The position numbers and the translations under genes are program-made. This document shows, in pieces, positions 20,779-30,974 of a stretch of DNA of 64,000 bases (position 1 is its first letter; each line of letters opens with the position of its first letter). The notes under the pieces were generated by a model, which saw only the letters and a program-made list of their open reading frames with translations, was not told the origin of the DNA and ran no database searches. Origin of the DNA: Reticulitermes speratus (taxonomy: Eukaryota; Arthropoda; Insecta; Blattodea; Rhinotermitidae); the NCBI GenBank assembly GCA_021186555.1, contig JAJKFL010000010.1, positions 1,922,001 to 1,986,000 of the forward strand, read 5' to 3'.

Positions 20779-21039
20779 AATATTTAATTTTTAGTCTCAA
20801 AGGGTTAACTGGCAACAGTTTCGGTTATGGTTAGCATTTTTCTTCCATAAATACATGTTGTGTCGTGTTTCTATTATTAATGCAATGTTCGAAGTCATCC
20901 ACACTCGTAACATTCGTAAAAACTGTTCCTTCGTTGTCTGATAATTTCAGATTAGCCATTCGGAACTTCTTTCTCTTTCGTACTTTTGTTGTTCTTTTTT
21001 TCTAATTTTTTGTATTACTGTGCCCCACTGCACGTGGAA

Positions 21040-21510
21040 GCCCTAAGCAAAGATGAGATGACAATATTAATTGCGCAGATTTTCACGAAACTTACAAACG
21101 CTAAATAGATTTCTGTGGACACCTCATGTACCAAATTTGTCCAAATCGATCGAGAGGTATAGGAAATACAAGCGAAATGTAATTTACCCCCCCCCCCCCA
21201 CAAGCAAACTATGGCTTTCTTTCGCCAGTCTTCAACAGCATTATGAGCAGCTCTTCTGTGCCTAATTTCATCGAAATCAGTCAAGACATACGGAAATTGC
21301 GAGTATAAATTCATTTACGCCCCTAAGTAAAGTCTGACTTACCGAACCGATTTTCACGAAAATTATGCTTAACTTTCTTTTTGTAAAAACACCTCTTACA
21401 CTGAATTTCACGGAAATCCGACAAACGGTTTAGTCACAGACGGACAAGCGGACGGACGGAATTTGTCTCCACACAAGGCGTTCTTTTTACTTCGCAAAGA
21501 ACGCCTAACA
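21040..21510 (+). repeat. dispersed repeat (family D), younger copy
   Basis: Ends with CACAGACGGACAAGCGGACG, TTTGTCTCCACACAAGGCG and TTACTTCGCAAAGAACGCC. The terminal GGCGTTCTTT and AAAGAACGCC are short inverted repeats. Related to 10000-10500. Contains a 13-14 bp C run near 21187. Confidence 0.6.
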
Positions 21511-21583
21511 AATACAGTATAGTCTACTGCCACTGCACTATACACGTAACACTGATCTAAATTCACATTCTAGCTTGTAAAAA

Positions 21584-21772
21584 TACAGTCTAACTCGGTT
21601 ATAACGTCATGAAAGGGACTGCATATTTTGTGTCGTTATAAACGACTGTCGTTATAACCGAGGAGTATAATGTTATGGATAACAGTGAGGAATTAATTGG
21701 TACCACAGAATATTTGACGTTATAGACGAGGTGTCGTATAAACCGATGTCGTTATAACCGGGTTCGACTGTA
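21584..21772. mobile_element. pogo/Tigger-type MITE, 189 bp
   Basis: Flanked by TA. Left terminus CAGTCTAACTCGGTTATAACG and right terminus CGTTATAACCGGGTTCGACTG are inverted with two mismatches. No ORF. Confidence 0.8.
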
Positions 21773-22365
21773 TGTAGCAGATGCACTGCAATCGATGTTG
21801 AGTACATGCATTTTGTGCTTGGTTATAAACAATACTGGTCTCATTTCTACTTGACAACACCCATGGATCACGTATTATAATATCGTATTATACGTGTTAT
21901 TGGCTTATCGCTTACTGGTCTACTTATCTGCCTAAGTTACTTGCCGGAAGATATGTTCGAACACCCCTCCCTCCAAATACCACCACAGATAACAGACCTT
22001 GCGAATAGTTCCGAAATAATTTCAACCGACACCTTTGGTTCAAGGATCTGCAACACGCGGCCCGCGGGCCACCTCGCCACTTCATTTTGTGCAGTCCCGT
22101 CAGTCAGTGCACTGATATCTGTACGAAAAATAAGACCCGACTAAATACCGAAGAATTTTTAAATTAAAGAAGCAAAAATATTTTTTTTTTCGCCACGGGC
22201 AAAAGAGGCTAAAAAGGTGTCCGTGGATGGTAACGCACAACATAAGTCAAGGAGGACATAACAACAGTGCGAGAAAGCTTTACGTTAATAGTTTTTGTTG
22301 TCGTTAAAGGCAGGAAGTTTTCTTAACGGTGTGTTCAATTTTAAACAAAATACTAACCTCCTTTA

Positions 22366-22456
22366 ATTATAAAATCAAATCCATCTAGGTACACATAAAC
22401 GGGTGTAATACATTTACATCCGTTTATGCATACCTAGATGGATTTCATTTTATAAA
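22366..22456. repeat. hairpin-forming inverted repeat, arms about 40 bp
   Basis: ATCCATCTAGGTACACATAA is mirrored by TTATGCATACCTAGATGGAT across a loop of about 9 bases, and the pairing extends outward through AAAATCAA/TTCATTTTAT. It lies in the centre of the inverted-array structure. Confidence 0.8.
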
Positions 22457-22796
22457 TATTAAATTAAGATACAGGGTGATCTTGAACCAGTTTTAAGAGT
22501 AACCTCCTTAATTATTTACAATAAAATACGGCCCGTGTTGAATTTCAAAATCATCTCTTTGACCCTTGTACGATTTGAGTTTCGGACTTGTTAACGCTCT
22601 CCGACATCGAGAGAAATATGTTCGAGAGTTTCTGAGGCGAAACGTGCGGTTGAACAAAGACGAGTCCTTCCATTGTGCGCTAATCTTAAGTACTTCGTGC
22701 AGATATCGCAAACAATAGCACTAATCTTGCGTAACTCGTCACGTGTCTCTAATTTAAACGTCTAAAAGGTAAGATTAACCTGAATTATATTTAAAT

Positions 22797-23885
22797 ATTC
22801 AGTCTGTACCGCGCAGTAAACACACTCCGTCTCAGTTATACAAACCAGTCAGTTAAAGCTGTATAGTGAAATAATCGCTGTTTGTTCTGAGATCCACACA
22901 AAACACATAAATACAGTCCGTACCGCCCAGTAAACACACTCCGTCTCGTTATACAAACCAGTCAGTTAATGCTGTATAGTGAAATAATCGCTGTTTGTTC
23001 TGAGATCCACACAAAACACATAAATACTGTCCGTACCGCGCAGTAAACACACTCGGTCTCAGTTATACAAACCAGTCAGTTAATGCTGTATAGTGAAATA
23101 ATCGCTGTTTGTTCTGAGATCCACACAAAACACATAAATACAGTCCGTACCGCGCAGTAAACACACTCGTCTCAGTTATACAAACCAGTCAGTTAATGCT
23201 GTATAGTGAAATAATCGCTGTTTGTTCTGAGATCCACACAAAACACATAAATACACTGTGTGGGCAGAACGTAGAATTGTTGAATGTTAAACGTGGTGGT
23301 ACATATAGTAACCATTGGGCTTTAAAGATTGAATTTAAAGACACAGCACTACTACTACAAACAATAGCACTAATCTTGCGTAACTCGTCACGTGTCTCTA
23401 ATTTAAACGTCTAAAGGTAAGTTAACTGAATTAATTTAATATCCGTTCGTACGATAACCTAGTTCAGTTTACAACATCAGTTAATGCTGTAAGTGAAATA
23501 ATCGCGTTTGTCTGAGTCACACAAAACACATAATACAGTCCGACGCGCAGTAAGAACTCGTCTAGTATACAAACCAGTCATGTTAATGCTGTACAGTGAA
23601 ATAATCGCTGTTGGTTCTGAGATCCACACACAAACACAATAAATTACATTCGACGTTACCGCGCAGTAAACACACTCCGTCTCAGTTATACAAACCAGTC
23701 AGTTAATGCTGTATAGTGAAATAATCGCTGTTTGTTCTGAGATCCACACAAAACACATAAATACAGACCGTACCGCGCAGTAAACACACTACGTCTCAGT
23801 TATACAAACCAGTCAGTTAATGCTGTACAGTGAAATAATCGCTGTTTGTTCTGAGATCCACACAAAACACATAAATACACTGTGT
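22797..23885 (-). repeat. right array of 114-bp units, about eight copies, inverted
   Basis: Same unit as the left array but on the opposite strand. A direct duplicate of a flanking block (AAACAATAGCACTAATCTTG, at 22707 and 23359) interrupts it, along with one internal copy of the outer end sequence (23254-23340). Units between 23430 and 23600 are missing many single bases. Confidence 0.88.
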
Positions 23886-23936
23886 GGGCAGAACGTAGAA
23901 TTGTTGAATGTTAAACGTGGTGGTATATATAGTAAC

Positions 23937-24439
23937 CTCTTCATCCCACATCCTTCCCGATCTACTATTCACTAATCACCGCCACTCACAGCACCGTTAA
24001 GCACAGAATATACACTAAAGACACCAACTGTGTCTTGTTTAGGGCAAGAGTGGTTCATGTTCGTCCTCCACATGTTTCAACCAGCACTATGGTCATCTTC
24101 AGGACGCTCTTCACTGCAACGTAATGACATTATGTTAGGCGACAAGTAAAGCTCTGCGGGATTTGGATGCAACATCTGCAGATACGTAAAGTTACCACTG
24201 GGCATTGAAGTGTTAACAATAACACGAATGACCGACATTTCAACGTAAATGACTGGCTCCCGTATTATACATACATATATATATACATACATACATTTCA
24301 TGGATCCATAAGTCTGTCGAAGTGACAACTGTATGTGCAATAAGTCATAATGTACAAATATACAGCTATACAGACTACAGAATTTTACAATTGAACACTA
24401 TAAACTAAAACACTATAAACATGTTACACACCTCACTAT
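23937..24439. other. short spacer before the LTR retrotransposon
   Basis: No gene. A GTTTCAACCAGCACTATGGTC segment near 24076 belongs to the dispersed GAAACATGT-type repeats. TATATATACATAC microsatellite at about 24270-24295. Confidence 0.4.
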
Positions 24440-24840
24440 TGTAACCGTACGGACAGGAAATGGGGGAAGAGATGACTTCCAAAGCTGTAAGGTATATGTG
24501 TGACAGGTCCGTTAGCTGTAACTGGAGTAGTGGTATGGGGGAAACAGAGTTCTGGAGTTGAGGAGCTCTATCCTCTTTTGAGGAGTCAGTCTTTGTTTTT
24601 TTTGTCTTTGGGTTGAGAGGAGATGGTCAGTTGGTCCTTGAGTTTGGGGCGAGATGGTCGGTTTTGTTCTGGACTAACTAGTTCAGTAGAGAAATAGTGA
24701 ATTATATTTGAGTGTATGGTTCACAAGGAAATAAAGAAAGGTATAGCCAGAACGAGTATAAATTCCCCTGGAAGCATCCCGTAGATTCCCTAGAGTGGAG
24801 CTCGTGTTTCTGCTGACTATACAGCAGCTAGTCGGTAACA
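24440..24840 (+). repeat. 5' LTR
   Basis: Bounded by TG...CA. Contains AATAAA at 24730 and a TATAAA at 24757-24762 that could serve as the promoter. Identical to the 3' LTR except for one C missing in a CCC/CCCC run near 24780. Confidence 0.96.
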
Positions 24841-24848
24841 GCAAGAAT

Positions 24849-24870
24849 TTTGGCGCCTGCAACCTGGGGC
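24849..24870 (+). promoter_or_regulatory. putative tRNA primer binding site
   Basis: TTTTGGCGCCTGCAACCTGG begins about 9 bp after the LTR. TGGCGCC is complementary to the 3' end of tRNAs ending GGCGCCA, as in lysine-primed elements; the rest of the match was not verified. Confidence 0.55.
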
Positions 24871-25161
24871 GATCGAACGGCCTACGGTGAGAAAGGAAAG
24901 AATACAACAGAGAACAGCCGAAAGAGCAAATATCGCACCGAAGAAGAAGATAAGCCAGCATCCTAGGCCGGTGTAGACAGGGGAAGACTGCGAAAATACC
25001 AAGCGACGCGGCAAGCACCGGAGCAGCACGCACGGAAGCAGCCATCGAGGATCCAGGCAGTCGGAGATCCCGGTTATCGCTGTTGGCTACTCCAATCGTG
25101 AAATTAAAGTAAGTGGCACAATTACTGGGTTCAGGAGTGCAATATATAGGTACAAAGGAAA

Positions 25162-26208
25162 ATGGCAGAGAAATGTCTCCGTAGTCGGTGTATCGCCACA
25201 ACTGACATTGAGCAACACGATTCGATAGTGACAATTGTAGACGAGAGGTTAGTTACTGACAGTGAACAGACAAACCAGATTGTTAGCTCAGATCATGTAA
25301 GCGCAGTTGTTGATGCCATAAAAGATAGACCAGCCAAAGATGTAGACAGTGCTAGTCAACAGGCAACCATGTCAGCTGTTCAGTTGCAAGATATCCTAGC
25401 TAGTGTTAAGCAGGCAATTCAGGCTGAGATAAGCAAACAAACAGAATTGCAAACAGCAGCTCTAGATTTAAAGTTAAATGCAGTTTGTGAGAATCTAAAG
25501 TCGGAGCTGAAAAAAGAGAATGAAAAATTAGCTGCTAGTTTAACAAACCAATTCAGGTCAGATAACGAGAAAGTGAGGCAGGAGCTATCTCTAAGATTAC
25601 AAACAGAAATTCAGAATAGGTCACAAGAAATAAGTGTATTATGGAAAAATACTGAAACTGAGCTTACTAAAATAAGTAAGAATATTGACGATGTGTGTAC
25701 TGGTATGGATGAAAGAGTAGCTGCGCATGTCACTAACACCAGGAAAGAATTAGACAGGAACACAAGGGAGGTAAATGACAGATCAAAGGCACTGACCAAG
25801 GAGATAAATGAGCATAAGATACAGGCTGATATAACTATAGAAGGTATTAGACAGGAATTGGGAGAGACAAAGGAAGGATTGGACAGGAGTGTAGAAGGCA
25901 TTGAAAATGAAATTAGGGCAATGTCCGCCGCTTTACAATCTGAGAAACAAAATACTTTTTCGGAATTTCAGAAGGTAAATTTAGCTGTTAGCCGCATTGA
26001 GGCAAAGATCACTGCAGGGATAACTACACAAATTCAATCAGATGTTTGCAAAACCCCACACCACACATCGCTTGTCAGGGCTGAGAATATAGATCAGGGC
26101 AACAATAACACAACTGCTTCACCAAGTAGCCACATTGACAACACCAGCTGTGCAGCAAGTATGAGTGTAGTAAATACCTGTATGTATCTGCATGTAATGG
26201 AAGTGTGA
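25162..26208 (+). CDS. gag: retrotransposon gag region, N-terminal coiled-coil part (348 aa)
   Basis: A 348-codon frame starting at 25162. From about residue 70 to 305 the sequence is rich in Glu, Lys, Gln and regularly spaced Leu/Ile/Val with almost no Pro or Gly, which reads as a long coiled coil. No zinc knuckle. The stop at 26206-26208 overlaps the downstream gag frame, which is open from 26109. It may be the first part of one gag protein split by a 1-base change or by programmed slippage, or a separate ORF1. The function would be particle assembly, inferred from position. Confidence 0.75.
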   Translation: MAEKCLRSRCIATTDIEQHDSIVTIVDERLVTDSEQTNQIVSSDHVSAVVDAIKDRPAKDVDSASQQATMSAVQLQDILASVKQAIQAEISKQTELQTAALDLKLNAVCENLKSELKKENEKLAASLTNQFRSDNEKVRQELSLRLQTEIQNRSQEISVLWKNTETELTKISKNIDDVCTGMDERVAAHVTNTRKELDRNTREVNDRSKALTKEINEHKIQADITIEGIRQELGETKEGLDRSVEGIENEIRAMSAALQSEKQNTFSEFQKVNLAVSRIEAKITAGITTQIQSDVCKTPHHTSLVRAENIDQGNNNTTASPSSHIDNTSCAASMSVVNTCMYLHVMEV

Positions 26209-27131
26209 ATAATGTTCCTGACATGTCTTGTAACAACAATGTAAATGCGTTATCTGTGGCAGTTCCTAATGACTGTGCTGACCTAAATGAACTTAGCTTA
26301 CCAAAATTTAAGGACAGCGCTAAACAGGTAGTCGTTCATTTCTTACGGGAACTTGACGAGTACTTTACCCTTAAGAAAACGCCCAAAGAACTCAAACTTC
26401 CACTTTGCTTAAGAGCCATCGAAGACCCTTTTGCCAAACAGTGGTTCGCGACTGTATACGATACTATTGGATCGTACGAAAACTTCAAGACCGCGGTCGC
26501 AAACTTGTTATGGGGACAAACGCGCCAAGCTCAAATTAGGTGCAGCATTTACCAAGACCGCTGGGATAAACATAAGAATGAGACCTACACAGAGCACTAT
26601 ATTCGCTATGCAGGTATGGCATCAATGCTGAATCCAGCAATGTCGGAGGAGGATTTAGTCGGTGCTATGACAAACCATTTTCCGCCAGAGACACAAAACA
26701 GCATGATTTGCGGGAACTTAAAGACGACTCAGGACGCCTTGGCGTTTTTGGGGAAAATACAGACATTACAATCTACGCGAGAGCAAAACAGAAGACCGCG
26801 ACGCGACTATGACGAGCGCGATTCACATAGGAAGCCTCCGCGAGAAAACGCATTTGGCTACGCAAACTGCGAACGTCAGAATAATGCGCAAGTTACAAAT
26901 GTGAGATACATACGAAGCCCGCAAGATCACAGAGACTCTAGGCGTCAGTCACCGCGACGTTTCGGGAGAAACAGAGATTCAAGCGGCTGGGGGAGAAGTA
27001 GGCGACAAGAGCAGCATCCTTTAAATCAAAGGGCTCAGGATTTTGAACCCCGCAGAAACAACAGAGACGAAGTGACAAACGTATTTGGTAGGGGGCAGGA
27101 TCACGGAAATGGAGGCGCTTTAAACGCGTAA
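26109..27131 (+). CDS. gag: retrotransposon gag core (capsid-like)
   Basis: Open in the -1 frame relative to the upstream coiled-coil ORF from 26109; the first GTG is at 26205. The section LPKFKDSAKQVVVHFLRELD through QDRWDKHKNETYTEHYIRYA matches the retrotransposon gag (capsid) pattern: a conserved Trp-Phe pair (QWFATVY) and a D/E-rich loop. The C-terminal 110 residues are Arg/Asn/Gln-rich (RRPRRDYDERDSHRK), suited to RNA binding in place of a CCHC knuckle, which is absent. Confidence 0.8.
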
Positions 27132-29578
27132 AGGACGTAAGTGATGGTCGACCTGCGTTCGCATGTGAGACTTCGCGTCTAGACCAGCCGCAATACCAAA
27201 AATGCCAAATTAACTGCGCAGAAAAGAGCAAAGATTGTAAAAGCCTAATTGAGGAGTTCAATGTGTCAAAATTTTTTGAACAACCTTTTGAAGAAAATGA
27301 GTTAGAATTAATTGATGAAGGGAGGTATTCACTATTTATCGCTGAAGATAAATTACAAGGATGTCCGAAGGTAAAGGTCACCATTGGCAATGAGGAAATA
27401 ACTTCCATTTTAGATACGGGCTGCGAGCTTTGCTTGATGAGCCAGGAATTATACAACAAGCTAAGAGGCAACGGAATGAAAAATTTAGAACTACCGGTGC
27501 AAAATATGAATTTGGTAAGTGCATTCAGTGATAAAGCCAGGAAAGTGAGAACACAGGCAATGCTAACTTTGAAGATCGGAGAAGAAACGGTCGATCAGAC
27601 ATTTCTTATAGCTCCAAGACTAATGACACAAGTATTAATTGGTGTTGATTTTTGTGTCAGAAATAAAGTAACCATCAGCTTCCCAGATAACTGTTTTACC
27701 ATGAAAGTTAAAAATGAGCTAACAAAACACATGTTTCTGCAAGGAAGTGAAGATTTAGCTAATTCACTTGGTGACTCCGCTACAAATTACACTAACAAGG
27801 GTGATGTGAGGTTAACATCTGTAGCTTTTCTCCATTCAACTGAAAAGGAGGGTCGGATAACTGGACACGCCATAAATATCCCACAGAGAGGAACTGGAGG
27901 CGAAGTTAGTGCATTTAAGGACAGACTGAACCAGGCAAACAACCACACACTTAGAGTTGAGGGTAGCTATTGTAGTATGCAGGCGCGACAGGACGCTTGC
28001 AATGTCGTAAATGATTGTCTCGTGGAGTACAAGAACTCTGAGAAATTATTATACAAGAAGGAAAAAGCCATTGTGCTAGAAAACGAGGGTCACATGAGTG
28101 ACAATATTGAGTTGGGAAGGAGTAAGAATTTGGAAACTCTAAAAGAAGTCAGGTCATGTCTTGCCACCAGTTGTACCAGAACAGAGACTAACGACATCAC
28201 GCATGATGCTATATGCAAATTAAATCTATCCGACAGAAGGGATGTAACTTCAGACCAGTTGAAAGCTAAAGTAGATGAGAACGACAACTTATCAGCCTCC
28301 CAGAAAGACCAATTATACGCCTTACTGTTAAAGTATAGGAGTCATCTAACAAGACGGCCCGGTAGGTGCAATCAATTTGAATACAAGTTTGAAATGACAG
28401 GAGATATACCTAAATCAAGAAGTTCTAGACCGATACCATTTGCACTTAGAGCTCAGGTGAAGGAACAGATACATGAAATGCTAAAAGATGACGTCTTGGA
28501 AACATCCTTTTCAGATTATGTAAACCCCCTTACTATCGTTGAAAGGGAAGGAAAAAGCCTTAGGATTTGTATAGATGCACGGAGGGTTAATGCACTTATG
28601 ATACCAGATAGAGTAAAGGTGGATCCCATGAAGGAACTGCTACAAAGATTCCATGGAGCTAAGTTTATCACGACTATTGACCTCAGCAGTGCTTTCCTTC
28701 AGATTCCGTTACACAGATCATCTAGGAAGTGGACCAGTTTTCAGTTTGGAAATCAAGTGTACCAATATAAAGTTGTGCCTTATGGTTTTAAAAATAGTTT
28801 GTCAGCTTTCATCCGAGCTTTAGATATGGTACTAGGTGACGATCTAGGCGACAACGTTGTGGCATATGTGGATGACGTTGTCGTACACTCAGTCTGCTTT
28901 GAAGATCATTTACGACACCTACATACAGTGCTGTGGAAACTCACAACAGCAGGGTTCACAATAAATGCAAATAAGTGCAGTTTTTGTAAACCGCAAATCA
29001 AGTTCTTGGGACACGTGATAAGCAGCGAAGCTTTGCTGCCAGACAAAGACCGCATAAAGGCCATTCTCAGTTACCCGCCACCTCGAAACCAGAAGCAACT
29101 CAGAAGATTCCTAGGGATATGTAATTTTCACCAGCAGTTTATACCAAATTACGCACATTTCGTTTCACCATTGCTCATACTATTAAAGAAAGGGCAGAAG
29201 TGGAAATGGACCAGCGACCTGCAACAGGCATTTGAAACGCTGCGTGACAAATTCGCCCATAGTATTGAGTTAGTGCACCCTGATCATGAATTAGGATACG
29301 TCATTAATACTGACGCAAGTGCGAGAGCCATTTCGGGCGTGCTAATGCAGGAAGACAAAGCGGGGAACTTGAAAATTGTTTCCACAACTTCGCGAGTACT
29401 AAATCCCACCGAACAGCGGTACTCCACATGCGAGCAAGAACTATTAGCTATAGTTCATTCACTACAGAAATTCAGGATCTACGTCTACGGACGGAAAATT
29501 AAACTGTATACCGACAGCCAAGCACTAACATTCCTTTACCGTTGTGTAATAACTTCAAATCGGGTGGCAAGGTGGTGC
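27094..29578 (+). CDS. pol: retrotransposon protease and reverse transcriptase
   Basis: The frame opens at about 27094, overlapping the gag end by roughly 40 bp, which suggests a gag-pol frameshift; the first GTG is 27263. The aspartic protease motif ILDTGCELCLMS is at about 27411. Reverse transcriptase runs from about 28420 with FATTIDLSSAF-type palm (TTIDLSSAF), YKVVPYGFKNS and the catalytic YVDDVVV at about 28866. RNase H starts with NTDASARAISGVLMQE. The frame is lost near 29573-29580 within RNase H, just after the ALTFLYRC motif. Confidence 0.93.
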
Positions 29579-29909
29579 TGTGGCTATTCAGCAGTATGAT
29601 ATCGAAATTGGCCACATCAAAGGGACTCAAAATGTATTAGCTGATGTTTTAAGCCGTAATCCGAGTGACTTAAGCGTAGTGGAAACAAAGGAATTGGCAA
29701 GACCCAGGATCATCATGGCACATGCTATTGACTTGAAAGTCGACAACAGCATCTGTAAAAACCTGAAGAACCTAGCCATGTTACAGGACACAGACACAAG
29801 ACTGAAGGCCATAAAGGACAGACTCGATGGAAACAACAGGCCCCCTGAAGCGAAGTTGCAGTTGGAAGGAAACGTCTTGTTCTGTAGAAAGGACAGCACC
29901 GAAAACTAG
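29574..29909 (+). CDS. pol: RNase H end and linker, displaced frame
   Basis: Continues the pol homology in another frame (AIQQYDIEIGHIKGTQNVLADVLSRNP), the usual junction between RNase H and integrase. It ends at an in-frame TAG (29907-29909); the integrase frame continues directly beyond. The displacement near 29575 is a one-base change relative to an uninterrupted polyprotein. Confidence 0.85.
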   Translation, partial: GAVAIQQYDIEIGHIKGTQNVLADVLSRNPSDLSVVETKELARPRIIMAHAIDLKVDNSICKNLKNLAMLQDTDTRLKAIKDRLDGNNRPPEAKLQLEGNVLFCRKDSTEN

Positions 29910-30974
29910 AAGGCAATGATTCCGTCATGTTTAGAACAAAAAGTCATTGAATACACACACAGCAGTCTAGGTCACTTAGGGGTGGACAAGTGCATGAATC
30001 AAATTGTACAGTCACTGCATGTGAAAAACCTTGGCAGGAAAATCCGTAAGTTTATCTCTTGCTGCGATCTCTGCCAACGGGCTAAGCATCCAACTCAGTC
30101 ATATAATGTCGAAGAGAGACACCATCTTCCGATGAAACCTGGGGACCTATGTGCTATTGACTTATACGGTAGCCTACCTACATCCCGCGCAGGAGTGAAA
30201 TATATTCTCGTGTGTTATGACGTCTTCTCCAAACATGTAAAACTGTACCCACTTAAAGCCGCAACAACTAAGGCATGTCTAAATAAATTAATGAATAGAT
30301 ACTTTGAAGACATAATCAAACCCAACGTGATCCTTTCTGATAATGGTAGTCAATTTAGGTCACCAAATTGGAAGAAGAAATTGTCAGAACATAAAGTAGA
30401 TGTACGCTTTTCACCGGTACGCCACCCACAGAGCAATCCAAGTGAAAGAGTTATGAAGGAACTGTCAAAGTTTTGCCGCCTATATTGCCACCAAAACCAC
30501 AAAAGTTGGGCAGATTTATTGCCGCACATAGAGCAGTGGTTGAATAATACCGTTGCCAGTTCCACGGGTTACGCACCGGTCGAGTTAATTTTCGGCGCGG
30601 AGAAACCAGACATCTTCGCGAAGTTTTTACCGCAGTTAGTAGATCCGCCAGAGAATGAGAAATTAGCAGCCAAGGTTTTGAAGGCGTATGCTAAAATGAA
30701 AGAAAAGGCTTTAAAAAGGGAAAAGCGAAAGAAATTAGGCAACTCCAAATGGAATCCGAAAGTTAATGATAAGGTACTTGTGAAAACCAACCCTACGTCA
30801 GACGCTGTAAAAGGAACGACATCGAAATTTATGTTACTGTACGAGGGGCCATTTTTTATTTCAAAGGTATATCCTCATTCAGCTTATGAGCTAAAGGACG
30901 AAGAAGGAAGGGAAAGAGGAAAATTCAGCAAGAAGGCTTTAAAGCCATACAGAGACGATAACAACTTGAGCTAG
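29910..30974 (+). CDS. pol: retrotransposon integrase
   Basis: Same frame as the preceding segment, separated only by TAG. HHCC zinc-binding domain: THSSLGH then CCDLC. The catalytic triad is seen as AIDLYG, SDNGSQF and NPSERV, with about 35 residues between the second Asp and the Glu. The C-terminal GPY/F-type motif (YEGPFFISKVYP) is followed by a basic tail. Joins cDNA into host DNA. No chromodomain seen. Confidence 0.92.
   Translation, partial: KAMIPSCLEQKVIEYTHSSLGHLGVDKCMNQIVQSLHVKNLGRKIRKFISCCDLCQRAKHPTQSYNVEERHHLPMKPGDLCAIDLYGSLPTSRAGVKYILVCYDVFSKHVKLYPLKAATTKACLNKLMNRYFEDIIKPNVILSDNGSQFRSPNWKKKLSEHKVDVRFSPVRHPQSNPSERVMKELSKFCRLYCHQNHKSWADLLPHIEQWLNNTVASSTGYAPVELIFGAEKPDIFAKFLPQLVDPPENEKLAAKVLKAYAKMKEKALKREKRKKLGNSKWNPKVNDKVLVKTNPTSDAVKGTTSKFMLLYEGPFFISKVYPHSAYELKDEEGRERGKFSKKALKPYRDDNNLS

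Larger units (their letters stand above)
19936..23936. mobile_element. candidate Foldback-like element bounded by inverted tandem arrays
   Basis: The outer left end (GGTTACTATATGTACCGCCA through TGCCCACACAGTGTATTTATG) is the near reverse complement of the outer right end (TGTGTGGGCAGAACGTAG through ATATAGTAACC). Inward of each end lie tandem 114-bp units in opposite orientation, six on the left and about eight on the right. The 2-kb centre has no transposase ORF and holds a MITE, a dispersed repeat and a hairpin. Drosophila FB elements have this plan. No target-site duplication was obvious, so chance inversion of a satellite block remains possible. Confidence 0.5.

Noticed and set aside
19936..23936. 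Centromeric or telomeric satellite interpretation
   Set aside because: Only about 14 units, in opposite orientations around a non-repeat core, and no telomere motif (TTAGG) runs were seen.
24683..25234. 183-codon minus-strand ORF over the 5' LTR and leader
   Set aside because: Antisense to the retrotransposon leader, with no motif; the opposite strand explains the sequence.
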